A stretch of 7,683 nt of DNA from Alphaproteobacteria bacterium (GCA_030746295.1 JASLMY010000238.1:1-7683); one strand, 5' to 3'; counted from the first letter of the stretch, positions 1 through 6,456 are shown. A program made the numbers and translations. Notes: a model not told the origin generated them from the sequence alone.

Positions 1-1802
1 ACCGCCAGCTCGTCCGCGAAAGCCGGCTCGAAGGCGGCGAGCTTGTCTTGGCCGATGCCGATCAAGGGCGTGACGATCGACTGGTGCGCCCCGCCCTCGG
101 GCGCCAGCGTCACTCCCGACGGCGTGCCCACGAGCAAGAAGCGCGCGTCCTGATAGGAGGCGTAGTTGAGCGCATCGAGGCCGCGCTTGATGAAGGGATC
201 GTAGAGTGCCCCCACCGGCAGCAAGCGAACGCCGAAGAGCGGCGCCGAAAGGCCGAGGGCGGCCAGCATCAGGAAGAGGTTGTTCTCGGCGATGCCGAGC
301 TCGACGTGCTGACCCTCCTGGCTCATCGCCCAGCGCTGGGTCGAGACCACCTTCTCCTCACGAAAGACATCCTCGCGCTTGTGCCGATCGAAGATGCCGC
401 GGCGGTTGACCCAGCCGCCGAGGTTGGTGGAGACGGTGACGTCGGGAGAGGTCGTGACGATGCGCTCGGCGAGCTGGCTGTCACCGCCGGCGATCTCGAA
501 GAGGATTCGACCGAAGGCCTCCTGGGTCGACGACCGCTCCGCGGTTGCCACCTCGAACCGGGCCGGCACCGGCACCGGGGCGGCGGCCTTGACGCGCGAG
601 CCCGGGCGATTGAAGGGGGCCGCGTCGATAAAGGACTGCAGGATGTCGGCCGGCAGGTCCAAGCCGGCGAACTTGTCCCACTCCGCACCCTCGCCCACAG
701 CCATCGCCTCACGGAAGGCCGCCATCTGCTCCGGGTTCATCAAGCCGGCGTGGTTGTCCTTGTGGCCGGCAAACGGCAGGCCGTGGCCCTTGATCGTGTA
801 GGCGATGAAACAGGTCGGCGCGTCGCCCTCGACGTTCGCGAAGGTCTCCAGCACCGATTCCATGTCCTGCCCGGCCAGATTGGTCATCAGCGAATGCAGG
901 CCGGCATCGTCGTAGTCGTCGAGGATCCGCTTAATTCCCGGCACGCTGCCCAGATCGCGCTTCAGATGCTCGCGCCAGCCGGCGCCGCCCTTGTAGGTGA
1001 GCGCCGAATAGAGCGAATTCGGGCAGTCGTCGATCCATTGGCGCAACTGCTCGCCGTCGGGCTCGGCGAAGACCCGCTCCAGCCGCTTGCCGTATTTGAG
1101 CGTGATGACCCGCCAGCCGGTTGTCCGGAAGATGTCGTCGACGCGGGCGAAGAGACGGTCGGTAATCACCGAGTCGAGGCTCTGTCGGTTGTAGTCGACG
1201 ATCCACCAAGTGTTGCGGATGTCGTGCTTCCAGCCTTCGAGCAAGGCCTCGAAGATGTTGCCCTCGTCGAGCTCGGCGTCACCCATCAGCGCCACCATGC
1301 GACCGTTTCGCGACTCCGGGCCCGTCAGCCCCTTCATCGAGACGTAGTCCTGGACCAGGCTGGCGAAGGCGGTCATGGCGACGCCCAGGCCGACCGAGCC
1401 GGTGGAGAAATCTACTTCGTCCGCGTCCTTGGTCCGCGAGGGATAGGATTGCGCCCCGCCGAGGCCGCGAAAGCCTTCCAGCATCTCGCGCGACTGCCGA
1501 CCGAAGAGGTACTGGATGGCGTGGAAGATCGGGCTCGCATGCGGCTTGACCGCGACCCGGTCCTCCGGGTTCAGGATATGGAAATAGAGCGCTGTCATCA
1601 GGGTCGAGAGGCTCGACGACGAGGCTTGGTGGCCGCCGACCTTGAGGCCGTCGCGATTGGGGCGGATATGGTTGGCGTTGTGGATCATCCAGGAGGACAG
1701 CCACAGCACCTTCTTCTCCAAGGCCCTGAGGCAGGCGAGCTCGTCGAGGTTGGCGCCTTCCTGCCTCGTCGCGCCCGCTATCGGTCTCGCCCTGGTTGCC
1801 AT
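1..1802 (-). CDS. AceE-like thiamine-diphosphate enzyme (transketolase / pyruvate dehydrogenase E1 homodimeric family), C-terminus cut by window edge
   Basis: An uninterrupted frame runs from ATG at 1802 to the left edge, giving 600 residues without a stop. By alignment from memory with E. coli AceE, GGHQAS (His58) matches the TPP-site GGHMAS, KPHASP (His89) matches QGHISP, and GLHSLM (His303) lines up with the mobile-loop histidine. The TPP/Mg motif is GDAELDEGN (174-182) with Asn205. YTIKGHG is at 336-342. ELGIAENN (501-508) carries the probable catalytic Glu506. GTPSGVTLAPEGGAHQS (559-575) resembles the AceE segment GTSGRTTLNGEG. AceE is about 887 residues; this family is usually near 790, so roughly 190 residues are missing. 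Before the GGH motif there are about 49 fewer residues than in AceE, so the E2-docking region is absent. The start was chosen from GAGGG four bases upstream and because homology begins soon after. Family membership is secure. The substrate (pyruvate decarboxylation or ketol transfer) is unknown, and no E2 or E3 gene lies in the window. Confidence 0.9.
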   Translation of the reverse strand, partial: MATRARPIAGATRQEGANLDELACLRALEKKVLWLSSWMIHNANHIRPNRDGLKVGGHQASSSSLSTLMTALYFHILNPEDRVAVKPHASPIFHAIQYLFGRQSREMLEGFRGLGGAQSYPSRTKDADEVDFSTGSVGLGVAMTAFASLVQDYVSMKGLTGPESRNGRMVALMGDAELDEGNIFEALLEGWKHDIRNTWWIVDYNRQSLDSVITDRLFARVDDIFRTTGWRVITLKYGKRLERVFAEPDGEQLRQWIDDCPNSLYSALTYKGGAGWREHLKRDLGSVPGIKRILDDYDDAGLHSLMTNLAGQDMESVLETFANVEGDAPTCFIAYTIKGHGLPFAGHKDNHAGLMNPEQMAAFREAMAVGEGAEWDKFAGLDLPADILQSFIDAAPFNRPGSRVKAAAPVPVPARFEVATAERSSTQEAFGRILFEIAGGDSQLAERIVTTSPDVTVSTNLGGWVNRRGIFDRHKREDVFREEKVVSTQRWAMSQEGQHVELGIAENNLFLMLAALGLSAPLFGVRLLPVGALYDPFIKRGLDALNYASYQDARFLLVGTPSGVTLAPEGGAHQSIVTPLIGIGQDKLAAFEPAFADELA

Positions 1803-1825
1803 CTCGCCCTCATGCGTTCGTCCCC

Positions 1826-1848
1826 GGCCCGGCCCTCTGCGGCCGGCC
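1826..1848. other. GC-rich stem-loop in the 5' leader of the AceE-like gene
   Basis: GGCC-C-GGCC (1826-1834) can pair with GGCCGGCC (1841-1848), with C1830 bulged and a CTCTGC loop. It lies 24-46 bases upstream of the minus-strand ATG at 1802. No U-tract follows on either strand, so it is not a canonical terminator. It may only reflect GC richness; a role in the leader RNA is speculative. Confidence 0.3.
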
Positions 1849-1861
1849 ATTCGCTGGCGAC

Positions 1862-1888
1862 AATATAAGCCCTAGCCGGTAACGGCAA
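1862..1888 (-). promoter_or_regulatory. Possible sigma70-type promoter for the AceE-like gene
   Basis: Read on the minus strand, TTGCCG (1888-1883, four of six matches to TTGACA) is followed after 15 bases by TATATT (1867-1862). The spacing is shorter than the ideal 17. It sits in the only AT-richer spot between the small upstream gene and the ATG at 1802, implying a leader of about 50 bases. The call rests on consensus similarity alone. Confidence 0.35.
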
Positions 1889-1959
1889 AAGCGCGGGCCT
1901 TCGGACGGGAGCGCGTCAGGCGGTTCGAGGAGGATGTGGTGGTTGGGCCTTGTCGGCCT

Positions 1960-2205
1960 TCAATGCGCGGCGGCGACGGCGCTCGGCGCATACTGCTCGG
2001 TGAAAACGGCGAGCGACAGAATTCGCGAATCGCCTCGCTCGCGGTCGCCCGGCGCGCTGATCAGGAAACGAACGTGAGGAATACCGATCGGATCGGTGCC
2101 GACCCAGGTCACGGTCGCGACCTCGGTCAGACAGCTCGCCCGAGTGCGCTCGAAGACCGCTCCCGCAGCCACCTCGGATGTCGCCGACTTGCGCTGAAAC
2201 AACAT
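1960..2205 (-). CDS. Small conserved-looking hypothetical protein (81 aa)
   Basis: This reads from ATG at 2205 to TGA at 1960. The start is well supported: GGAGG lies five bases upstream and an AT-rich promoter-like region lies upstream of that. The protein is soluble, with no signal peptide or membrane segment. After a short basic N-terminus (MLFQRK) it shows AGAVFERTRA (14-23), TEVATVTWVG (27-36) and GIPHVRF (41-47), ending RILSLAVFTEQYA plus a short tail. Alternating hydrophobic residues suggest a compact beta fold. I have a recollection of similar small uncharacterised proteins in Rhodospirillales with the GAxFER...E.A.V...GIPHVRF pattern, but I cannot name a family or function. It may be monocistronic, or cotranscribed with the AceE-like gene 157 bp downstream. 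The overlapping plus-strand frame has no comparable start signal or recognisable protein pattern. Confidence 0.6.
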   Translation of the reverse strand: MLFQRKSATSEVAAGAVFERTRASCLTEVATVTWVGTDPIGIPHVRFLISAPGDRERGDSRILSLAVFTEQYAPSAVAAAH

Positions 2206-2210
2206 TCAGA

Positions 2211-2215
2211 CCTCC
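2211..2215 (-). promoter_or_regulatory. Shine-Dalgarno GGAGG fixing the start of the small hypothetical gene
   Basis: The minus strand reads GGTGGAGGTCTGA directly before ATG 2205, giving GGAGG with a five-base spacer. It is the best ribosome binding site in the window and the main reason to accept this short frame as a gene. Confidence 0.7.
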
Positions 2216-2256
2216 ACCAGCTCCGACACCCCATCGCGAACCGATTCCCGATCTTT

Positions 2257-2285
2257 ACTATAACCCAAAATGTCTTAATAACCAA
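2257..2285 (-). promoter_or_regulatory. Probable promoter of the small hypothetical gene
   Basis: On the minus strand TTGGTT (2285-2280) is separated by 17 bases from TATAGT (2262-2257, five of six matches to TATAAT). Positions 2251-2290 hold only 10 G or C in 40 bases, in strong contrast with the flanks. Transcription would start near 2250, giving a leader of about 45 bases with the GGAGG site. The -35 match is weak (three of six), so an activator or another sigma factor is possible. Confidence 0.5.
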
Positions 2286-2290
2286 TTAAG
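2274..2290. promoter_or_regulatory. Inverted repeat CTTAAT-N5-ATTAAG overlapping the -35 region
   Basis: CTTAAT (2274-2279) and ATTAAG (2285-2290) are perfect reverse complements separated by AACCA. The repeat covers the proposed -35 hexamer, the position expected of an operator half-site pair. No regulator gene is adjacent. Chance occurrence in AT-rich DNA is a real alternative. Confidence 0.3.
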
Positions 2291-2339
2291 GCAGCACGCC
2301 TAAGCCTTTCTGGAGAACCGTCTATTTGCACCCCACCGG

Positions 2340-3737
2340 TCACAGCAGCCGCTTTACCGCCGGGGCGGCGGCGACCTTGCCGGCGCCGCGATAGGCCTCG
2401 TGGTTCTTCTCGATGTCGCTCAAGCGGTAGAGATAGTTGACCATGATCCCGGCGGCCCGCTCGAGGCCGTTGGCGGAGGTGTCCGCGAGCCAGTTGATGC
2501 GCTCCAGCCTGGCCCCGTTCGAGAGATGGAAATGCGCCACCCGGTCGAGCGCCCGCTCGCCGCGCTTGGCTTCCAGCAAAAAACTGGCGCAGAGCCGCAT
2601 CAGGATCGGCTGCAGGACCGCCACCACCTCATCGCTCTCGTGCCAGCCGTTGCGGGCCAGCAAGGCCCTCAGCGCCGCCGCGCCCGGGCTCACGCCCGCG
2701 GCAGCGACCAGGGCTTCAGCCTCGGCCGCGCTCAAGGCATCCTCGCCTGCCCTTTCCAGCCGCGTCTGCAACCACTCCGTGAAGCCCGGCACCGGCGAGA
2801 GGGTGGCAAAGCTCTTCAGGTTCTCGTGGTCGCGGACCAGGCTGTCGACAACGCGCTTGATCAGGAAGGAGCCGAAGCTGACCCCAGCGAGCCCGGCCTG
2901 GGCGTTCGAGATCGAATAGAAGATCGCCGTGTCGGCCGCCTCGGGATCGATTTCCGGCGCCGCCTCGTCCAGGAGCTCCTGGACGTCGTCGGCCATCCCC
3001 TGGACCAAGGCGACCTCGATAAAGATCAAGGGCTCGTGCGGCATGCGGGGGTGAAAAAAGGCATAGCAGCGCCGATCCGAATCGAGCCGGTTCTTGAGGT
3101 CGTCCCACGAGCGGATCTGGTGTACGGCCTCGTAGGCGATCAGCTTCTCCAAGAGCGCGGCCGGTGATTCCCAGGTGATCCGCTCGAGGTCGAGGAAGCC
3201 GACGTCGAACCACGAGGTCAGCAGCTCGCGCAGATCGTCGTCCAGCGAGCGATAGGCGGAACCGTTCGAGTCCAGCAGCTCGGTCAGGTCAGCCCGTAAA
3301 TCAACTAGAAACTTTACCCCTTGTGGCAATGCATTGAATTGCGTCAGCAATTTCACTCTCGGTGGCACGAGGGCGGTGCGGAGCCTACGCCGCGCGGCCT
3401 GACGTTCGTCGGAATCCTCGGCTTCGTGCATCGCCTCGATGGTCGCCTCCAGAGCGGCCTCGTCGACGTCGTAGTCCTCCGCCAGCAGGCGCAGGAACCG
3501 GGCCCGACCCTCTGCATTGAGGCCGAGATAGCACTGACCGAGATCGGCCGCCCGCATCCGCGCCGAGACCTCGCCGCCCTGTGTGCTGAGACAGGCGTCG
3601 ATCTGTCGCTTCAGTCGATCGATGTCGCTGTCCGGCAGATCGGGCGCGATCGCGGCCGCCTGCGGGCGGCCCCGCCACGCCTGGCGCAGGTTGCGCAGGG
3701 TTCGATCTAGAAACCGGACCGGATCGTTTCGAGCCAT
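2340..3737 (-). CDS. Malonyl-CoA decarboxylase (MatA/MLYCD family)
   Basis: Converts malonyl-CoA to acetyl-CoA and CO2, used in malonate catabolism or to remove malonyl-CoA; expected in the cytosol. The 465-residue product (from ATG 3737) has the helical N-terminal half and the acetyltransferase-like C-terminal catalytic domain. Hallmarks are HPRMPHEPLIFIEVAL (229-244), AIFYSISNAQAGLAGVSFG (271-289), TLSPVPGFTEWL (312-323) and FHLSNGARLERINWLADTS (403-421). Aligned with human MLYCD, Ser314 matches catalytic Ser329 (human SPIPGF) and His404 matches catalytic His423. NYLY (434-437) matches the conserved NYRY. It lacks the peroxisomal SKL tail, as expected for a bacterium. The frame opens further to a GTG at 3752 that would add MLWDG. 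The ATG was preferred because those five residues are not family-like, but neither start has a strong Shine-Dalgarno. It lies 29 bp downstream of the hydrate-repair gene, so an operon is likely. No matB or matC is in the window. Confidence 0.93.
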   Translation of the reverse strand: MARNDPVRFLDRTLRNLRQAWRGRPQAAAIAPDLPDSDIDRLKRQIDACLSTQGGEVSARMRAADLGQCYLGLNAEGRARFLRLLAEDYDVDEAALEATIEAMHEAEDSDERQAARRRLRTALVPPRVKLLTQFNALPQGVKFLVDLRADLTELLDSNGSAYRSLDDDLRELLTSWFDVGFLDLERITWESPAALLEKLIAYEAVHQIRSWDDLKNRLDSDRRCYAFFHPRMPHEPLIFIEVALVQGMADDVQELLDEAAPEIDPEAADTAIFYSISNAQAGLAGVSFGSFLIKRVVDSLVRDHENLKSFATLSPVPGFTEWLQTRLERAGEDALSAAEAEALVAAAGVSPGAAALRALLARNGWHESDEVVAVLQPILMRLCASFLLEAKRGERALDRVAHFHLSNGARLERINWLADTSANGLERAAGIMVNYLYRLSDIEKNHEAYRGAGKVAAAPAVKRLL

Positions 3738-3766
3738 ACCATCCCACAACACGTAATTACAAAGCC

Positions 3767-5248
3767 TTAAAGCGCTTTCTTCATCTCACGAATTCGCCGT
3801 AACTGGACCGGCAGTTCTTCCGCCAAATCCTCCGCGATCAGCCCCGGGCCGAAGGCCGCCGCCGCCGCCCCGTGCAGCCAGACCGCCGCCGCCGCCGCCT
3901 CGAAGGCAGGCATCGCCTGCGCCAGCAAGCCGAGCGCCAGCCCGCCCAGCACGTCGCCCGAACCGGCCGTCGCCAACTCGGGCGGTGCATTGACGTTGAT
4001 CGCCGCGCGCCCGTCCGGCGCCGCGATCACCGTGTCGGCACCCTTCAGCACCACGACCGCGCCACTCTCGCGCGCCGCCCGCCGGGCCCGTTCCAACTTG
4101 CTGCCGTCGGCGCCGAAGAGGCGGCGGAACTCGCCCTCGTGCGGCGTCAATATGCAATCACCACGGATCGCGGTAAAGAGGCGTTTGGGCGCCCGTCGGA
4201 AGACCGTCAGGGCATCCGCGTCCAGCACCGTGGCCTTGCCCCGCCGCAGCGTCGCCAGAACCGCTTCGCGGGTCGTCGGCCGGACGCCGTTGCCGGGCCC
4301 CAACAGGGCCGCGTTCAGGCGCGGATCGGCGATCAGCTTGGCGTAGGCCCGAGAGTCGCGCCATGCGCGCACCATGACCGCGGTCAGTTGCGCCGCGTTC
4401 TCGGCCAGCGCCGAGGCGGGCGTCGCCACGGTCACCAAGCCGGCGCCGACCCTGAGCGCCGCCCGCGCCGCCAGCCGCGCCGCGCCCGAGCGGCCCCTGG
4501 GGCCACTGACCACCACGGCATGGCCGCGATCGTATTTGTGGCCTTCGGCTCCCGGCAATGGATAAACATCCAGCCAGAGTTTTGGTGCGTTGTAAAAGAT
4601 AGTTGGAATTGTTTTCTCAACTATATTATTAGAAATGCCGATGTCGACGACGCGCACCTCGCCGGCCAATGCACGGCCCGGAAACAGCAGGTGGCCCGGC
4701 TTCGCCCGGCAGAAGGTCACCGTCAACGTAGCCGGCAGGGCATAGCCCAGGACCGCGCCGCTGTCGCCGTCGACTCCGCTCGGCACGTCGACGGCGACCG
4801 AGGGCAAGCCACGCGCCGCCGCCGCTTCTAGGACCTCGCGGACGAGACCGTCCACCGGACGGCTGAGGCCGGCGCCGAAGACGGCGTCGACGACGACCTC
4901 CGCGCCGTCGAGCGCGGCGCTGGAGAACGGCAAAATGCGGCCCCGCCAACGCTTCGCCATGATCGCCGCATCGCCACCGAGGCGCCCCTTCTCGCCCAGG
5001 AGTGCCAGCCGGACCCGGGCGCCCGCCGCCTTCAGGTGGCGGGCGACGACGAAGCCGTCGCCGCCGTTGTTGCCCGGGCCGCACAGGATCGCCGTCGGAC
5101 GGGCGCCGAAGCGCTCGATAAGCGCGGCGGCGACGCCGGCACCGGCGTTCTCCATCAAGGTCGGGCCGTCCACGCCAGCCGCCATCGCGGCCCGATCGGC
5201 CCGATACATCTCCTCTACCGTTAGAATAGCATCATCGAGTAAGGGCAT
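3767..5248 (-). CDS. nnr: Bifunctional NAD(P)H-hydrate epimerase / ADP-dependent NAD(P)H-hydrate dehydratase
   Basis: Repairs damaged cofactor. The N-terminal YjeF_N (NnrE) domain interconverts R- and S-NAD(P)HX, and the C-terminal ribokinase-like (NnrD) domain dehydrates S-NAD(P)HX using ADP. The product has 493 residues from ATG 5248, normal for the fused form. Epimerase marks: LTVEEMYRAD (9-18), MENAGAG (32-38), GPGNNGGDGFV (57-67) and DVPSGVDGD (154-162). Dehydratase marks: GHKYDRGHAVVVSG (236-249), LGPGNG (316-321), LDADALT (342-348), LTPHEGEF (367-374), LKGADTV (401-407) and GSGDVLGG (429-436), whose Asp432 is the likely catalytic base. The frame extends upstream to TTG 5374, with ATGs at 5365, 5329 and 5287. 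I chose 5248 because homology starts just after it and the initiation region turns AT-rich there. No start has a good Shine-Dalgarno, so 5287 (13 residues longer) remains possible. The interdomain linker (about 201-233) is coded by unusually AT-rich codons. The next gene downstream is malonyl-CoA decarboxylase. Confidence 0.95.
   Translation of the reverse strand: MPLLDDAILTVEEMYRADRAAMAAGVDGPTLMENAGAGVAAALIERFGARPTAILCGPGNNGGDGFVVARHLKAAGARVRLALLGEKGRLGGDAAIMAKRWRGRILPFSSAALDGAEVVVDAVFGAGLSRPVDGLVREVLEAAAARGLPSVAVDVPSGVDGDSGAVLGYALPATLTVTFCRAKPGHLLFPGRALAGEVRVVDIGISNNIVEKTIPTIFYNAPKLWLDVYPLPGAEGHKYDRGHAVVVSGPRGRSGAARLAARAALRVGAGLVTVATPASALAENAAQLTAVMVRAWRDSRAYAKLIADPRLNAALLGPGNGVRPTTREAVLATLRRGKATVLDADALTVFRRAPKRLFTAIRGDCILTPHEGEFRRLFGADGSKLERARRAARESGAVVVLKGADTVIAAPDGRAAINVNAPPELATAGSGDVLGGLALGLLAQAMPAFEAAAAAVWLHGAAAAAFGPGLIAEDLAEELPVQLRRIREMKKAL
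4560..4640 (-). other. Low-GC patch coding the NnrE-NnrD interdomain linker
   Basis: Within an otherwise very GC-rich gene, 4591-4640 contains only 14 G or C in 50 bases. The minus-strand codons include AAT AAT ATA GTT GAG AAA ACA ATT CCA ACT, rare choices for such a genome. The reading frame is intact and the protein continues normally into HKYDRG. It may be a rare-codon cluster between domains or a recombination scar. Confidence 0.5.
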
Positions 5249-5407
5249 AGCATTTATATGATATTGATGCTTCGATTCGCTACTCATTGCGGTATCGGCG
5301 GCCCACAAGGCCGCAATCGGGCAGCGCATTGTCCCCGAAGCGGGCCCTTCCGGCAACGCGGCCATGCGTCGCAAGCCCGGTAGGGCATGGCGGACCTCAT
5401 AGGCATG

Positions 5408-5422
5408 CGGCTAAGCTAGCCG
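5408..5422. promoter_or_regulatory. Inverted repeat CGGCTA-AGC-TAGCCG in the divergent intergenic region
   Basis: A perfect 6-bp inverted repeat with a 3-base spacer lies 45 bp upstream of the epimerase-family ATG, in the 219-bp region between the divergent nnr and SDR genes. The position suits an operator for the plus-strand operon. I could not identify a convincing -10/-35 pair around it. The rest of 5249-5467 shows no gene; the frame upstream of nnr is open there but not family-like. Confidence 0.3.
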
Positions 5423-5467
5423 AGTAGTGTGAAGGTTCGATGACCGATATCGGGGAGCGGGCGCGTC

Positions 5468-6439
5468 ATGGCCGTGTTGGTGACCGGGGGGACCGGCTTC
5501 GTCGGTTTGAATATCGTCGAGGCGCTGCTGGCGCGTCGGCAGATGGTGGTGGTGCTGGACCGCGCTGAACCGCCCGCAGCGGCGGCCTCGGCGCTGGCAG
5601 CACTCGGTACCGTCGCCTGGCGTCAAGGTGACGTCACCGATTCCGCGACCCTGGACGCCGCCTTTCGGGAGCACGGGATCGACCGCTTGGTCCAAGGGGC
5701 CGCGATCACCGCCGACGCGGCGCGCGAGGCCCGGGCGGCCCGACGCATCGCCGAGGTCAACCTGCTGGGCAGCATCGAGGTGCTGGAGGCGGCCCGGCGC
5801 CACGGGGTCGGGCGGGTCGTCTACCTGTCCTCGGCGAGCGTCTACGGCGAGAACAGCTTCGCAGATCCCGAATTGGACGAGGCCACGACTCCGCCGCTCC
5901 CCGACTCGCTCTACGCCATCACCAAATACGCCGGCGAGCGAACGGCGCTCCGCTACATTACGCTTTTTGGCATGGAGGTCGCGGTCGCCCGCCTGTCCGG
6001 CGTTTTCGGCCCCTGGGAACGCGACACCGGCGTTCGCGACACGCTGAGCCCGATCCACCAGGCAACGACGGCGGCGCTGGCGGGAAGCGAGGTGGTGCTG
6101 GCGCGGACGGGCACGCGCGACTGGGTTTACGCACCCGACGTCGCCAGTGCCGTGGCGACGCTGCTGCTGCAGGAGCGGCCGCCAGCCCATACGGTCTACA
6201 ACGTCGGCCCCGGCACGGTCTGGTCGGTGGCGGATTGGTGCCGCAAGCTGCAGCAGCGCCGGCCCGATTTCGCCTGGCGCCTCGGCGACGATGTCACCAT
6301 AGACCTCCACGGCGACCGCGACCGGTCGCCGCTGGCGATCCGACGCCTCACCGAGGACACCGATTGGCGGCCCGAGTTCGGCCTGGAGGCGGCCTTCGAG
6401 CACTATATGACCTGGCTCGAGCGCCAGGCGCCTGAGTGA
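5468..6439 (+). CDS. NAD-dependent epimerase/dehydratase family protein (extended SDR)
   Basis: A 323-residue cytosolic extended short-chain dehydrogenase, the family of UDP-glucose 4-epimerase, sugar-nucleotide dehydratases and uronate dehydrogenase. Visible marks are GGTGFVG (7-13, dinucleotide-binding loop), Asp31 at the end of beta2 (favouring NAD over NADP), GDVTD (54-58), Asn98, YLSSASVYG (119-127, catalytic Ser124 expected) and Tyr149-x3-Lys153 in YAITK. Later come ARLSGVFGPWE and TRDWVYAPDVASAV, typical of the substrate domain. GGGGAG (5452-5457) lies 10 bases before ATG. The ATG at 5440 is in another frame and is not used. The stop overlaps a possible GTG of the next gene, and the metallo-hydrolase follows after 17 bp, so the two are probably co-transcribed. 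I cannot assign the substrate. There is no cluster of glycosyltransferases around it, so a free-sugar oxidation role is as plausible as sugar-nucleotide epimerisation. Confidence 0.88.
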   Translation: MAVLVTGGTGFVGLNIVEALLARRQMVVVLDRAEPPAAAASALAALGTVAWRQGDVTDSATLDAAFREHGIDRLVQGAAITADAAREARAARRIAEVNLLGSIEVLEAARRHGVGRVVYLSSASVYGENSFADPELDEATTPPLPDSLYAITKYAGERTALRYITLFGMEVAVARLSGVFGPWERDTGVRDTLSPIHQATTAALAGSEVVLARTGTRDWVYAPDVASAVATLLLQERPPAHTVYNVGPGTVWSVADWCRKLQQRRPDFAWRLGDDVTIDLHGDRDRSPLAIRRLTEDTDWRPEFGLEAAFEHYMTWLERQAPE

Positions 6440-6440
6440 C

Positions 6441-6446
6441 GAGGAG
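6441..6446 (+). promoter_or_regulatory. Shine-Dalgarno GAGGAG deciding the MBL-hydrolase start
   Basis: GAGGAG lies 10 bases before ATG 6457. It falls inside the longer frame that would begin at GTG 6436, which favours the ATG and a product seven residues shorter. The GTG overlaps the upstream stop (GTGA), so translational coupling remains possible. Confidence 0.55.
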
Positions 6447-6456
6447 AGCGATAGAG

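Noticed and set aside
48..1868. 606-codon open frame on the plus strand
   Set aside because: It is antisense to the AceE-like gene, whose minus-strand frame has recognisable TPP motifs. The plus-strand product is Arg/Gly/His/Asp-rich low-complexity sequence typical of GC-rich shadow frames.
1936..2289. 117-codon plus-strand frame opposite the small hypothetical gene
   Set aside because: It lacks recognisable protein pattern and start signals, and it runs through the AT-rich promoter-like region of the minus-strand gene.
2288..2308. Possible terminator AAGGC-N11-GCCTT after the decarboxylase gene
   Set aside because: Only a 5-bp stem with a large loop and no uridine tract in the transcribed direction.
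2400..3167. 255-codon plus-strand frame inside the malonyl-CoA decarboxylase region
   Set aside because: Shadow of the minus-strand decarboxylase, which retains catalytic Ser and His motifs.
3872..4831. 319-codon plus-strand frame inside nnr
   Set aside because: Shadow of the dehydratase domain; composition is Arg/Gln/His-rich without motifs.
5249..5374. N-terminal extension of the hydrate-repair enzyme (42 residues to TTG 5374)
   Set aside because: The extension is not family-like, has no targeting-signal features, and homology begins only after ATG 5248.
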